A stretch of DNA of 64,000 nt from Reyranella massiliensis 521 (GCF_000312425.1 NZ_HE997181.1:964002-1028001), one strand, 5' to 3'; positions 55,488-63,859 are shown, counted from the first letter of the stretch. Notes: generated from the letters alone by a model not told the origin. A program made the numbers and translations.

Positions 55488-55599
55488 GAATTCCTCCGTG
55501 TTGGCCGGAGGTTAGCAAGCGGCGGCGAAGCGTGGCTAGGCCTCTTCGCGGGGGGCGTACCCGTAGAGCGGCACGCCCCCCTAAATGCCCCATTAACTT

Positions 55600-56187
55600 C
55601 TACTTCTTCGGCGTGACCGCCATGATCAGCACCTGCGTGTCGATCGCCGTGAGATTGTCGCCGGGCTTGACGCGCGGGAGCTGGGCGCGGCCTTCGCCGG
55701 TCAGGACGTTGTAGGTGCGGACCTCGCCGCCACCGGGATTCACGACGGAGATTTTGCCGGCGCTGGGATCGACCGCCGTCACCCACCAGGTCGCTACCGA
55801 CTGGTCGGCCATGACGCCCGCGGCGCGGTTGTTGCCGGTGGCACCGGCCACAACGTTGAGATTGCGATCGCGCGGCGTGCGCGCATTCGGCGCAGACAGG
55901 ACGAAGCTCAACTTGTCCTCGAAGGCGATCGAGACGACGTCGCCGACCTTGGACGTGTCCATCTTGACGCCGTCGCTCACCCGATGCGTGAGAGAACGGC
56001 CGGCCGGACCCGTAAAGGTTATCGTGCGCTTGGCCGGGTCGATGGCAGTGATGGTCGCGTCAATGGAATAGGTGGTGACGGTCGAGATGCCGACGATCGG
56101 CTGGCTCTGCGCGAAAGCTGTGCCGAGCGTCGGCGCGGTCAGGGCGCCCGCGACGGCGGCCGTCATCAGAAAGCGTTTAGTAAGCAT
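55600..56187 (-). CDS. Secreted protein of unknown function
   Basis: This 195-residue protein has a signal peptide (MLTKRFLMTAAVAGALTAPT, cleaved near AFAQ). The mature part has repeated beta-type segments such as SIDATITAIDPAKRTITFTG and STWWVTAVDPSAGKISVVN-like stretches, so an OB-like or duplicated beta fold is likely. I do not recognise a named family. GGAGGGAG precedes the ATG. A perfect FNR/FixK-type box is centred about 83 bases upstream of its start, a fitting distance for activation with a 40-base leader. Confidence 0.77.
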   Translation of the reverse strand: MLTKRFLMTAAVAGALTAPTLGTAFAQSQPIVGISTVTTYSIDATITAIDPAKRTITFTGPAGRSLTHRVSDGVKMDTSKVGDVVSIAFEDKLSFVLSAPNARTPRDRNLNVVAGATGNNRAAGVMADQSVATWWVTAVDPSAGKISVVNPGGGEVRTYNVLTGEGRAQLPRVKPGDNLTAIDTQVLIMAVTPKK

Positions 56188-56263
56188 TGTATCTCCCTCC
56201 GTTGTTGCATCACGCTAACACGAGTGTTGGCGGATTCGCCACTGCACGCCTGTTACATTGAGA

Positions 56264-56277
56264 TTGATTTTGATCAA
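56264..56277. promoter_or_regulatory. FNR/FixK-type (Crp-Fnr family) binding site
   Basis: TTGATTTTGATCAA matches the consensus TTGAT-N4-ATCAA without a mismatch, and the symmetry extends to 8-base arms (AGATTGAT/ATCAATCT). It lies in the divergent space between the secreted-protein gene (minus) and the small-ORF/RlmM-like unit (plus). Its position favours control of the minus-strand gene; for the plus strand it would lie very near the start codon and more likely repress. Confidence 0.7.
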
Positions 56278-56290
56278 TCTTCCCGGCGGT

Positions 56291-56449
56291 ATGCGCGTCA
56301 TGACGATGCATGATGGCAAAGGCTACGCTCTGACAGGCGCCACCGCCGAGGTCCGCGATCTCTTCGAGCACGCGCTCGAGCTGCAGCGCCACTGTATCGG
56401 CGACTTGCTCGAAGCGTTCGCTCGAACCGCAGCCACGGTTTCAACGTGA
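56291..56449 (+). CDS. Small protein coupled to the RlmM-like gene
   Basis: This 52-residue open frame (starting MRVMTMHDGKGYALTGATAE) ends in a stop that overlaps the GTG start of the methyltransferase gene (GTGA). The sequence has an amphipathic helix (EVRDLFEHALELQRHCIGDL) but no recognisable family. No strong ribosome site precedes 56291; a TTG at 56258 or an ATG at 56300 could also be the start. Overlap and codon use suggest it is real, with moderate confidence. Confidence 0.5.
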   Translation: MRVMTMHDGKGYALTGATAEVRDLFEHALELQRHCIGDLLEAFARTAATVST

Positions 56450-57357
56450 CGACGGCCTATCTCGCCGCCGATGGCTTCGAAGCCCAACTGCGTGAAGAAC
56501 TTGCCCGCCGCGGCGTCGCCATTGCCACGGAGCATGGACGGCTTGTGGTCGCGGAGGGGGCGGCCGTACATGCGGCTTGGGCTGCCAATGTCTGGCATGA
56601 GTGCATCGAACTGCCCGTGGCTTCTATCAGCACGGCGGCCAAGTCGTTGCGCGACATCCAGCGCAATTGGGCAATGTATGCGCCGCTGCATCATCGTCGC
56701 GCTGCGCTGATCCAGGAGCGCCTGCCGCACGTCTCTGCCAAGCCGGTGATCTTTCCGGCTGCAGCTCCGACGGCCCCCTTGGGGTCCTGGACCCTGTTGG
56801 CGCCGGATCGGATGCTGGCCGCGCCCCGGTGCAGTTCGCCTTTTGCCAATGGCGAAGTCGAGCTTGTCGAGGACAAGGTGGGGCCGCCCAGCCGGGCCTA
56901 CCTGAAACTATGGGAAGCGCTGGTGCGGCTGCGCCGTTGGCCGCAGCCCGGCGAACGCTGCCTCGATCTCGGCGCTTCGCCCGGCGGCTGGACCTGGGTA
57001 CTGGCCAAGCTCGGTGCCGAGGTCGTGGCGATCGACAAGGCGCCTCTCGATCCGCGTGTTGCCGCGATGTCCGGCGTCGAGTGGCGCGGCGAGAGCGCCT
57101 TCGCGCTGGAGCCGGCCAGCATCGGCCCGGTCGACTGGCTGTTCTCCGACGTCATTTGCTATCCCGCGCGCCTGCTGCGGCTGGTGGAACGCTGGCGGGC
57201 GACGGGCCAGGTGAAGAACTTCGTCTGCACCATCAAGTTCCAGGGCGAGACGGATCACGAAACGGCGGAGGCCTTTGCCGCCTTGCCGGGCGCCAAGGTC
57301 CTGCATCTCCACAACAACAAGCACGAGCTGACGTTCATGCTCGTCACCGCGTCATGA
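56446..57357 (+). CDS. FtsJ/RlmM-like SAM-dependent rRNA ribose methyltransferase
   Basis: This 303-residue protein has a Rossmann SAM motif CLDLGASPGGWTWVLAKLGA and the FtsJ catalytic tetrad: Lys in RAYLKLWEAL, Asp in WLFSDVICYP, Lys in VCTIKFQGETD and Glu in NNKHELTFML. The arrangement is that of RlmM (YgdE), the 23S rRNA C2498 2'-O-methyltransferase, including an N-terminal THUMP-like region (about residues 1-120). RlmM is longer (about 360 residues), so an orthologous role is likely but not sure. It starts with GTG overlapping the small gene. Confidence 0.82.
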   Translation: MTTAYLAADGFEAQLREELARRGVAIATEHGRLVVAEGAAVHAAWAANVWHECIELPVASISTAAKSLRDIQRNWAMYAPLHHRRAALIQERLPHVSAKPVIFPAAAPTAPLGSWTLLAPDRMLAAPRCSSPFANGEVELVEDKVGPPSRAYLKLWEALVRLRRWPQPGERCLDLGASPGGWTWVLAKLGAEVVAIDKAPLDPRVAAMSGVEWRGESAFALEPASIGPVDWLFSDVICYPARLLRLVERWRATGQVKNFVCTIKFQGETDHETAEAFAALPGAKVLHLHNNKHELTFMLVTAS

Positions 57358-57491
57358 TCTTGAACGCGGTGTCTGGTGACACAAGAAGCCGGTACGGCGT
57401 GTCCGGAGAAGTCGGATTTGACGCTCCAAGGCCCTGTGAAAAATATGGTCCCCGGAATGGCCCACGGGGCATCACGAGCAAGGAAGGGAAA

Positions 57492-57599
57492 ATGCAACGT
57501 TTGACGCGCCTCGGCGCGTTTCTCTACGCAGATTGGACGGGGCGTCTTCATCAGCCTCGTCCGGTCGCTGGTTGGCGAGGAGTCATGCATGGCTGCTAG
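57492..57599 (+). CDS. Possible short leader ORF before the amine dehydrogenase operon
   Basis: A 35-residue open frame (starting MQRLTRLGAFLYADWTGRLH) has a good site (AAGGAAGGG) in front and runs into the start of the flavoenzyme gene in another frame, ending eleven bases past its ATG. A perfect 7-base hairpin (ACGCGCC-TC-GGCGCGT, 57504-57519) lies within it. It could be a translated leader or an unrelated small peptide; no homologue is recognised. Confidence 0.35.
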   Translation: MQRLTRLGAFLYADWTGRLHQPRPVAGWRGVMHGC

Positions 57600-58725
57600 C
57601 TTGGGAGTCGCCGATTACGATGTCGCCGTCGTCGGCGGTGGTCTGGTCGGCGTTGCTACCGCCTGGGGGCTGGCGCGCGAGGGCTGCCGGGTCGTCGTGC
57701 TCGACGAAGGCGATCGTGCGGTGCGCGCAAGCCGTGGCAACTTCGCGTTGGTCTGGGTGCAGAGCAAAGGACTGGGGCTCGCCCCCTATGCCGGTTGGAC
57801 GGTCCGGTCTTCCAACGCCTGGGGTGGCTTCTCCGATCTCCTGAAGCAGGAGACCGGGCTCGACGTCTGCTTCCAGCGGCCGGGCGGCTTCCACCTCGCT
57901 TTGTCGGAGAAGGAACTGGAGGCACGCGCCGATACGCTGAAGCGGCTGCACAACCAGCCGGGAATCGTCGAGTACAGGACCGAGATCTTGGACCATTCGC
58001 AGGTGGCCAGGATGCTGCCGGACATTGGTCCCGAAGTGGTCGGCGGCAGCTATTGCCCGCTCGATGGCCATGTGAACTCGCTGCGCCTGTTCCGCACCCT
58101 GCACACGGCCATCAATGCGCGCGGTGTGACCTACCTGCCCAGTCATCGGGTGGAGAAGATCACTAAGGAAGGCGGCGAGTTCCGTCTCACGACGGCGCAT
58201 GGCGAGATCCGGGCGGGCAAGGTGGCGCTGGCCGCCGGCAACGCCAACATGCGATTGGCCCCCATGGTCGGGCTGGAAGCGCCGATGCGGCCGGAGCGCG
58301 GCCAGATCGTCGTGACCGAGCGGCTGCGGCCTTTCCTCAACTATCCCGTCGTCACTTTGCGCCAGACCGACGAGGGCACGGTGATGATCGGCGACTCCAA
58401 GGAGGAGAGCGTCGATCCGGCCGGCCTTACGATCGGCGTCAGCGCGACCGAAGCCGAGCGCGCGGTCCGGCAGTTTCCGCTGCTCGCCAACGTGAACGTG
58501 GTGCGGACCTGGAGCGCCATCCGCGTCATGACCCAGGACGGCTTTCCCATCTACGACGAGTCCGAGACGCACCCCGGCGCCTTCACCGTCTGCTGCCATT
58601 CCGGCGTGACGCTCGCCGCCAACCATGCGCTCACCGTCGCGCCCATGATTGCCCGCGGTGCGCTCGACAAGTCGCTCGTCGCTCCCTTCAGTGCCCGGAG
58701 GTTCCATGTTCAAGAGGCTGGCTGA
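57589..58725 (+). CDS. FAD-dependent D-amino acid/amine dehydrogenase subunit (HcnC/OoxB-like)
   Basis: This 378-residue flavoprotein has an N-terminal ADP-binding motif DVAVVGGGLVGVATAWGLAR and the DAO-type C-terminal segment TWSAIRVMTQDGFPIYDES. It is the catalytic subunit type of three-part amine dehydrogenases: hydrogen cyanide synthase HcnC, opine oxidase OoxB, D-hydroxyproline dehydrogenase. GCGAGGAG precedes the ATG at 57589. The next two genes supply the Fe-S and FAD partners; the end of this gene overlaps the next by 20 bases. Confidence 0.88.
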   Translation: MAASLGVADYDVAVVGGGLVGVATAWGLAREGCRVVVLDEGDRAVRASRGNFALVWVQSKGLGLAPYAGWTVRSSNAWGGFSDLLKQETGLDVCFQRPGGFHLALSEKELEARADTLKRLHNQPGIVEYRTEILDHSQVARMLPDIGPEVVGGSYCPLDGHVNSLRLFRTLHTAINARGVTYLPSHRVEKITKEGGEFRLTTAHGEIRAGKVALAAGNANMRLAPMVGLEAPMRPERGQIVVTERLRPFLNYPVVTLRQTDEGTVMIGDSKEESVDPAGLTIGVSATEAERAVRQFPLLANVNVVRTWSAIRVMTQDGFPIYDESETHPGAFTVCCHSGVTLAANHALTVAPMIARGALDKSLVAPFSARRFHVQEAG

Positions 58726-58999
58726 TGCCGGTGCTGCCGTCGCGATCACGGTCGACGGCAAGCCTGTCGCGGCACGGTCGGGGGATACGGTCGCGGCCGC
58801 GCTGCTGGCGGCCGGCATCGACCATTGCCGCACCACGCCGGTCACCGGGGCACCTCGCGCGCCTTACTGTCTGATGGGCGTGTGCTTCGAGTGTCTGGTG
58901 ACGGTCGATGGCGTGGGCAGTCGCCAAGGCTGCCTGATCCCGGTGTGTGAAGGCATGAAGGTCGAGACACAGATCGGCAAGCGGGAGGCTGGGCGATGA
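58706..58999 (+). CDS. Small [2Fe-2S]-binding subunit (HcnA-like)
   Basis: This 97-residue protein has VAITVDGKPVAARSGDTVAA, typical of 2Fe-2S ferredoxin-fold small subunits. Cys ligands lie in YCLMGVCFECLVTVDG and GCLIPVC (pattern CxxxxCxxC...C). It passes electrons in HcnABC/opine-type dehydrogenases. It overlaps both neighbours, which confirms an operon. The chosen ATG at 58706 gives the family-like length of about 100 residues. Confidence 0.9.
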   Translation: MFKRLADAGAAVAITVDGKPVAARSGDTVAAALLAAGIDHCRTTPVTGAPRAPYCLMGVCFECLVTVDGVGSRQGCLIPVCEGMKVETQIGKREAGR

Positions 59000-60405
59000 C
59001 AACCGCCTCCGATCTCGCTCCCTCCTACGATCTGGTCGTCATCGGCGGCGGGCCGGCAGGCCTCGCCGCGGCCTCGCTTGCTGCTCGTGCGGGCGTCTCC
59101 ACCGTCCTGTTCGACGAGAATCCCGGCATCGGCGGTCAGATCTATCGCGCCATCACGACGACGCCCGTCGCCGATCGCTCGATCCTGGGCGAGGACTATT
59201 GGGCGGGCGCCGAGTTGGCGGCCGAAGCCCGGGCCAGCGGCGCCTTGATTGTGAATGGCGCCACGGTCTGGAGCCTCGATCCTCAGAAAATCGTTGGGGT
59301 CTCCATCGCCGGCAAGGCGCGCATGATCGAGGCCAAGCGCGTGATCATCGCCACGGGCTCGCAGGAACGCCTGTTTCCCATTCCCGGCTGGACTCTGCCG
59401 GGCGTCATGACGGCGGGTGGTGCGCAGACGGCGCTGAAGGCGCAGGGATTGGTGCCGAGCGGCCGCACGGTCATGGCAGGAAGTGGCCCGCTGCTCTGGC
59501 TGCTCGCGGCGCAGACCTTGCGTGCCGGTGGGAGGATCGACGCCATCCTCGACACCACGCCGTGGCGCAACTGGTTGCAGGCGCTGGTCCATCTGCCCGA
59601 CTTCGCCCTCTCGCCATATTTCGCCAAAGGCCTGGCGCTGCTGCGCGAAGTGAAGGCGAAAGTGCCCGTGCATCGCGTCGACAAGATCGAGGCGGTGGGC
59701 AAGGAGAAGCTCGGCGAAGTCGTCTTTGCGAGCGGCGGCCGCGAGCGGCGCCTGCCCGCCGATCTGTTGCTGCTCCATCAAGGTGTCGTGCCTAACGTCA
59801 ACCTCGCCAATGCGGCCGGCGTTGCGCATCTTTGGAATGACCGGCAACTCTGCTTCGTGCCGGTGCTCGACGCCGATTTCGGCAGCTCCGTTCCCGGCAT
59901 CGCCGTGGCCGGCGACGGTGCGGGCATCGCAGGTGGCACGGCGGCGGCCGAGCGTGGCCGCATCGCTGCCATTGCCGCGGTCCGTACCTTGCGTCCGGAA
60001 GCGACGCTGCCTGACACTCAGGCAATCCGTCAGAAGCTGCAACGCGAGGAGATGGGGCGTGCGTTCCTCGATTGGCTGAACCGTCCGGCCGACTCTTTCC
60101 GTCAGCCCGAGGGCGAGACGCTCGCCTGTCGCTGCGAGGAAGTGACCGCCAAGCAGGTGCGCGACATGGCCCGCATCGGCTGCGAGGGGCCGAACCAGAT
60201 GAAGGCCTTCCTGCGCTGTGGCATGGGGCCATGCCAGGGCCGGCTATGTGGCCTCACCGTCACCGAGCTGATTGCGGCGGAGAGGAAGATGACGCCTGCC
60301 GAGGTCGGTTACTACCGCCTGCGGCCGCCGGTGAAGCCGATCACCCTGGCGGAACTCGCCTCGCTGCCGATCAGCGAAGCCGAGCGCAAGGCGGTGGAGC
60401 GCTGA
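58996..60405 (+). CDS. FAD/NAD(P)-binding oxidoreductase subunit with BFD [2Fe-2S] domain (HcnB/OoxA-like)
   Basis: This 469-residue protein has the first dinucleotide motif DLVVIGGGPAGLAAASLA, a second near VMAGSGPLLWLLAAQTL, and IAVAGDGAGIAGGTAAAERG. The C-terminus has a BFD-like iron-sulfur domain: CRCEEVTAKQVRDMA and CGMGPCQGRLCG. This is the electron-transfer partner of the HcnC-like subunit. With the genes before it, it forms a complete three-subunit amine or imino-acid dehydrogenase; the substrate (D-amino acid, opine, hydroxyproline or glycine) is not decided by sequence. Confidence 0.9.
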   Translation: MTTASDLAPSYDLVVIGGGPAGLAAASLAARAGVSTVLFDENPGIGGQIYRAITTTPVADRSILGEDYWAGAELAAEARASGALIVNGATVWSLDPQKIVGVSIAGKARMIEAKRVIIATGSQERLFPIPGWTLPGVMTAGGAQTALKAQGLVPSGRTVMAGSGPLLWLLAAQTLRAGGRIDAILDTTPWRNWLQALVHLPDFALSPYFAKGLALLREVKAKVPVHRVDKIEAVGKEKLGEVVFASGGRERRLPADLLLLHQGVVPNVNLANAAGVAHLWNDRQLCFVPVLDADFGSSVPGIAVAGDGAGIAGGTAAAERGRIAAIAAVRTLRPEATLPDTQAIRQKLQREEMGRAFLDWLNRPADSFRQPEGETLACRCEEVTAKQVRDMARIGCEGPNQMKAFLRCGMGPCQGRLCGLTVTELIAAERKMTPAEVGYYRLRPPVKPITLAELASLPISEAERKAVER

Positions 60406-60406
60406 C

Positions 60407-60547
60407 ATGGCCCGCACGGCCGACGTCGTCATCGTCTGCGGCGGCATTCACGGCCGCTCGACGGGCTGGGGATCGACCGCTTGGGGCAATAGTCCGCCGC
60501 CGATTGCCCGGAGGTCGTTCACGAGAGCTGAAACGGAAGCTGCGTGA
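60407..60547 (+). pseudogene. Truncated N-terminal remnant of an FAD-dependent oxidoreductase
   Basis: Right after the three-subunit operon, a 46-residue frame reads MARTADVVIVCGGIHGRSTG, which resembles the start of a sarcosine-oxidase-type flavoenzyme (GGGIHG dinucleotide motif). The first Gly of the motif is Cys and the sequence then loses family character and stops. About 80 bases later the GFA gene begins. It is best read as the decayed 5' end of a fourth flavoenzyme gene after deletion of its body. Confidence 0.6.
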
Positions 60548-60625
60548 CGGCCGGTTCATCGCGGTTCAGGATGATCGTTGCGGAAGATCGACATCGACAT
60601 CCTGCAACCGAAGGAGGAGGTGAAC

Positions 60626-61048
60626 ATGAAGTACCAAGGTGGCTGCTTCTGTGGTGCGGTCGGACTCGAGGTCACAGGGGCGCCGGAAGCCATGGGCTAT
60701 TGCCATTGCCAATCCTGCCGGTCGTGGTCGGGCGGTCCGGTGAATGCCTTCAGCCTCTGGAAGCCCGACGCCGTGCGCGTTACGTCAGGGGCGGAGCATA
60801 TTGCCACCTTTGCCAAGACCCCGCTCAGTGAGCGGAAGTACTGCACAAAGTGCGGTGGTCACCTGATGGCCAACCACCCGCCGCTCGGGCTGGTCGATGT
60901 CTTTGCGGCAACCATCCCGACGCTTGCCTTCGCGCCGGCAGTCCACGTGAACTACGCCGAGACGGTGCTGCGGATGAAGGACGGCCTTCCCAAGCTCAAG
61001 GACTTCCCGGCCGAGTTTGGCGGCTCGGGCGAGATGCTCGCCGAATAA
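60626..61048 (+). CDS. GFA/CENP-V-family zinc protein
   Basis: This 140-residue protein has the zinc motifs of the glutathione-dependent formaldehyde-activating family: GGCFCGAVGLEV (CxC), YCHCQSCRSWSG (CxxC) and KYCTKCGGHLM (CxxC). Such proteins bind zinc; only some activate S-hydroxymethylglutathione. AAGGAGGAGG precedes the ATG at 60626; the longer upstream frame adds 16 residues. It stands downstream of the decayed flavoenzyme fragment. Confidence 0.88.
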   Translation: MKYQGGCFCGAVGLEVTGAPEAMGYCHCQSCRSWSGGPVNAFSLWKPDAVRVTSGAEHIATFAKTPLSERKYCTKCGGHLMANHPPLGLVDVFAATIPTLAFAPAVHVNYAETVLRMKDGLPKLKDFPAEFGGSGEMLAE

Positions 61049-61061
61049 TCAGGCCGTCAAG

Positions 61062-61988
61062 CTAGCGTGAGGCGCTGCGCCAGTCGTAGCCCAGTCGCGG
61101 GAAATGTACGGTGACGTCGCCGACCTCGGGATCGTTGCGCAGCAGGGCGATCTCGTGCGCGTCGATGAACGTCACCTCGCCCTCGACCCAATCCTTGGCA
61201 TTATCGGCGGGGCGGATGCGCGCGCCCTGTCCGGGCTGGGGATCGCCTTCCTGCGGCTGCGAGGGGCGCGGTGTCGCCGGCGTCGCAGCGCGTGCCTCGG
61301 CAAGCGCCTCGTCGGCCTCGATATTCGTGCGCTTGCCATGGCCGATCGCGGCCATGCGGTCGCGCCAGGCGAGAAGGCGGGGATAGGGCGCAAGCTCGTG
61401 GCGGCAGTCGATGTGACGGCCGCGATAGAACCAGACGACATGGTAGGTCGCGAAGTCGGCGATGCACGGCGTGTCGCCCAGCAGGTAGGGGCGTCCGTCG
61501 GCCAGCATGTCGGCGATCCAGCGGATCTGCGGCCGCACAAGATGGAGGTTGCGCGTCGCAGCCTTGCGCACGGCTTCGATGGACGGGACCGGCAAGCCAT
61601 GCAGCTTGGCACGATCCTCGTGCAGCCCTTCCGGCATGTGCTCCGCGTTGATGCCGGACACATAGAGCGCCGTCGGTCGCATGAACTGATGCTCGGCCCA
61701 CCAGGCGATGGCGTCGGCGGAACCCGACGTCTTCGCCGGGAAGAAACTGGGTTCGGGTACGCGCCGTTCGAGTTCGCGGGCGATCAGCCGGGTGTCGCAC
61801 CACACATCGGCGCCGTCTTGCAGTACCGGCGTGCGGCGGTAGCCGCCGGTCAATGGCGTCAGTTTCGGTTTCGGATTGATCGGCGGGATCTCGACGCTGC
61901 GCCAAGCCAGGCCCTTGAAGCCCAGCATCAGGCGCGCCTTCTCGGCGAAGTTGGAGAAGTCGTAGTTGTGCAGGATGAGACTGGTCAT
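61062..61988 (-). CDS. Glutathione S-transferase with C-terminal extension
   Basis: This 308-residue protein has an N-terminal thioredoxin-like GST domain (about residues 1-85, LILHNYDFSNFAEKARLMLG and YRRTPVLQDGADVWCDTRLI) and the all-helical second domain (about 90-230, with YLLGDTPCIADFATYHVVWF). An extra 75 residues follow, first Pro/Gln-rich (ATPATPRPSQPQEGDPQPG) and then a beta-type end (VEGEVTFIDAHEIALLRND). The extension is not part of a standard GST. The active residue in the first helix is not certain. It is a lone gene with a downstream convergent neighbour. Confidence 0.85.
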   Translation of the reverse strand: MTSLILHNYDFSNFAEKARLMLGFKGLAWRSVEIPPINPKPKLTPLTGGYRRTPVLQDGADVWCDTRLIARELERRVPEPSFFPAKTSGSADAIAWWAEHQFMRPTALYVSGINAEHMPEGLHEDRAKLHGLPVPSIEAVRKAATRNLHLVRPQIRWIADMLADGRPYLLGDTPCIADFATYHVVWFYRGRHIDCRHELAPYPRLLAWRDRMAAIGHGKRTNIEADEALAEARAATPATPRPSQPQEGDPQPGQGARIRPADNAKDWVEGEVTFIDAHEIALLRNDPEVGDVTVHFPRLGYDWRSASR

Positions 61989-62051
61989 GAATCTGTCCGT
62001 TGGCTGGCGGCCGGTGCGCCGATGCGATAGGGGACCTCGCCCTTCACCGCG

Positions 62052-62498
62052 TCAGACGTCCATCACATAGTAGACCTTCTTCTCGCGCCGCATCCCGAGA
62101 CGGTCGTAGAAGCGCTGGGAGCCGGCATTCTCTTCGCCGGTCGTCCACAGAACGCGCGTATCGCCCCGCTGTTCGGCAAGCGCACGGATGCCGTCGATGA
62201 GTTTCTCTCCGACACCGGCCGAGCGCGCATTGCCCATGACGTAGAGTTCTTTGAGGTACAGGCCGTGTGTCAGCTTCGGGCCGGGAAAGTAGGGGTTGAG
62301 GATGGCGAATCCCACCAGCGGGCCGCCGTCCTGTTCCGCTACCAGGCACATGGTACCGCCAGGCGGCGATTCGATCAGGAAGGAAGCCCCCGTGGCCCCG
62401 GCACCGTCGGCAACCGGGTTGCCGTAGTGGCGCTCATGATCTTCCAGAAGGAAGGCGAGCTGGGCCTCGTCGCCACTCCGTGCGTGCCTGATTTGCAT
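62052..62498 (-). CDS. GNAT-family N-acetyltransferase
   Basis: This 148-residue protein has the GNAT acetyl-CoA loop and core: LYLKELYVMGNARSAGVGEK (R/QxxGxG/A-type, here RSAGVG), then GSQRFYDRLGMRREKKVYYV. The ATG at 62498 starts MQIRHARSGDEAQL, the natural family start; twelve further residues upstream in frame are unlikely. It would acetylate an amine or small molecule; the acceptor is unknown. It is divergent from the lactate dehydrogenase-type gene with about 80 bases between. Confidence 0.88.
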   Translation of the reverse strand: MQIRHARSGDEAQLAFLLEDHERHYGNPVADGAGATGASFLIESPPGGTMCLVAEQDGGPLVGFAILNPYFPGPKLTHGLYLKELYVMGNARSAGVGEKLIDGIRALAEQRGDTRVLWTTGEENAGSQRFYDRLGMRREKKVYYVMDV

Positions 62499-62579
62499 GG
62501 CGATCCGTCTAACATCGCTGGCCCGGGCGGGCAAAGACGGTCAAAATCCTGCCATTGAAATTCGAGGACAAGGCACACG

Positions 62580-63749
62580 ATGGACGGCGTGGTGAACATC
62601 GAGGATCTGCGGAAGCTCGCCAAGAAGCGGCTGCCCAAGATTGCATACGACTTCATCGAGGGTGGCACCGACGATGAAGTCGGCCTTGTTACCAACGAAC
62701 AGGCCTTCCGCAAGGCACGCATCGTGCCGCGTTATCTTGTTGATGTTTCGGTGCGCGATCAGTCGACGACGCTGTTCGGCCGTACCTATTCGAGTCCGAT
62801 CGGGATCGCGCCGACGGGCCTTGCCGGCCTGTTTCGCCATGGCGCCGACCTGATGCTGGCGGAAGCCGCGCGCGACGCCAATGTGCCCTTCATCATGTCG
62901 GGCTCCAGCACCGGCTCGATCGAGGATCTCGGCAAGCTGGCGCCTGATCATGGCTGGTATCAGCTCTATTCCGCCAAGGACCAGGCGGTTTCCGAAGACA
63001 TGATCAAGCGGTCCGCCGATGCCGGCCTGCACACCCTGGTCTTCACGGTCGACGTGCCGGAAGGTTCCAACCGCGAGCGCAACACGCGCAACGGCTGGGG
63101 GCGGCCGCTGAAGCTCACCTGGAAGACCAAGTTCGAGGCGCTGCTGCATCCGGCCTGGATGATGCAGTGGCTGAAGCATGGCACGCCCTATTTCGACAAC
63201 TGGGCCAAGTATGCCGGCCCCGACGCCACGGCCGAGAAGGTGGCGGATCTCGTCGCCTATCAGAATCGGGCACCGATGAGCTGGAAGCATGTCGAGCGCT
63301 TCCGTGAGTTGTGGAAGGGCAATTTCGTGTTGAAGGGGATCATGCACCCCGAAGACGCGATCCGGGCCCATTCGCTGGGTGTCGACGGCATCATGGTGTC
63401 GAACCACGGCGCACGTCAGCTCGACCTCGCGCCGTCGCCGCTGGAAGTGCTGCCGGCGATCCGTGACGCGGTCGGCGACAAGATGACGGTGATGTTCGAT
63501 GGCGGCGTGCGCCGCGGCCTCGATGCTATCATCGCCCTCTGCATGGGGGCCAAGTTCGTCTTCGTCGGCCGGCCCACGCTCTACGGTGTCACGGCGGGCG
63601 GCGTCGCGGGAGCCGCCAAGGCCCTGCAGATCTTCCGCCGTGAAGTCGATATCAGCATGGCCCAGATCGGTGCGACCAAGATCGCCGATCTCGGCCCGCA
63701 GTTCCTGATGTGGAAGGACGAGGAGGATCTGCGCCGCAACCGGCGCTGA
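62580..63749 (+). CDS. FMN-dependent alpha-hydroxy acid dehydrogenase (L-lactate dehydrogenase-type)
   Basis: This 389-residue TIM-barrel flavoprotein shows IAYDFIEGGTDDEVGL at the N-terminus (active Tyr), SSPIGIAPTGLAGL and the WYQLYSAKD Tyr. The Lys occurs in FVLKGI and the active His-Arg in VSNHGARQLD, normally SNHGGRQLD. VMFDGGVRRGLDAI and VGRPTLYGVTAGG complete the FMN site. Substrates of the family include L-lactate, glycolate and mandelate; which applies is not clear. The catalytic set is intact. Confidence 0.92.
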   Translation: MDGVVNIEDLRKLAKKRLPKIAYDFIEGGTDDEVGLVTNEQAFRKARIVPRYLVDVSVRDQSTTLFGRTYSSPIGIAPTGLAGLFRHGADLMLAEAARDANVPFIMSGSSTGSIEDLGKLAPDHGWYQLYSAKDQAVSEDMIKRSADAGLHTLVFTVDVPEGSNRERNTRNGWGRPLKLTWKTKFEALLHPAWMMQWLKHGTPYFDNWAKYAGPDATAEKVADLVAYQNRAPMSWKHVERFRELWKGNFVLKGIMHPEDAIRAHSLGVDGIMVSNHGARQLDLAPSPLEVLPAIRDAVGDKMTVMFDGGVRRGLDAIIALCMGAKFVFVGRPTLYGVTAGGVAGAAKALQIFRREVDISMAQIGATKIADLGPQFLMWKDEEDLRRNRR

Positions 63750-63786
63750 TCACCTGGATTCCATCGAAGGCACAGGGCCGCTCACT

Positions 63787-63813
63787 CGCCAGACAGGATT
63801 GTTGGTTCTGGCG
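63787..63813. terminator. Candidate bidirectional terminator between converging genes
   Basis: CGCCAGA and TCTGGCG form a 7-base stem with a 13-base loop between the ends of the flavoenzyme gene and the VOC gene. There is no strong U-tract, so function is uncertain. Confidence 0.3.
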
Positions 63814-63859
63814 TGCGGAGAGCAGATGCGCGCCACCTTTGTCGGCACCTAACCGAGCT

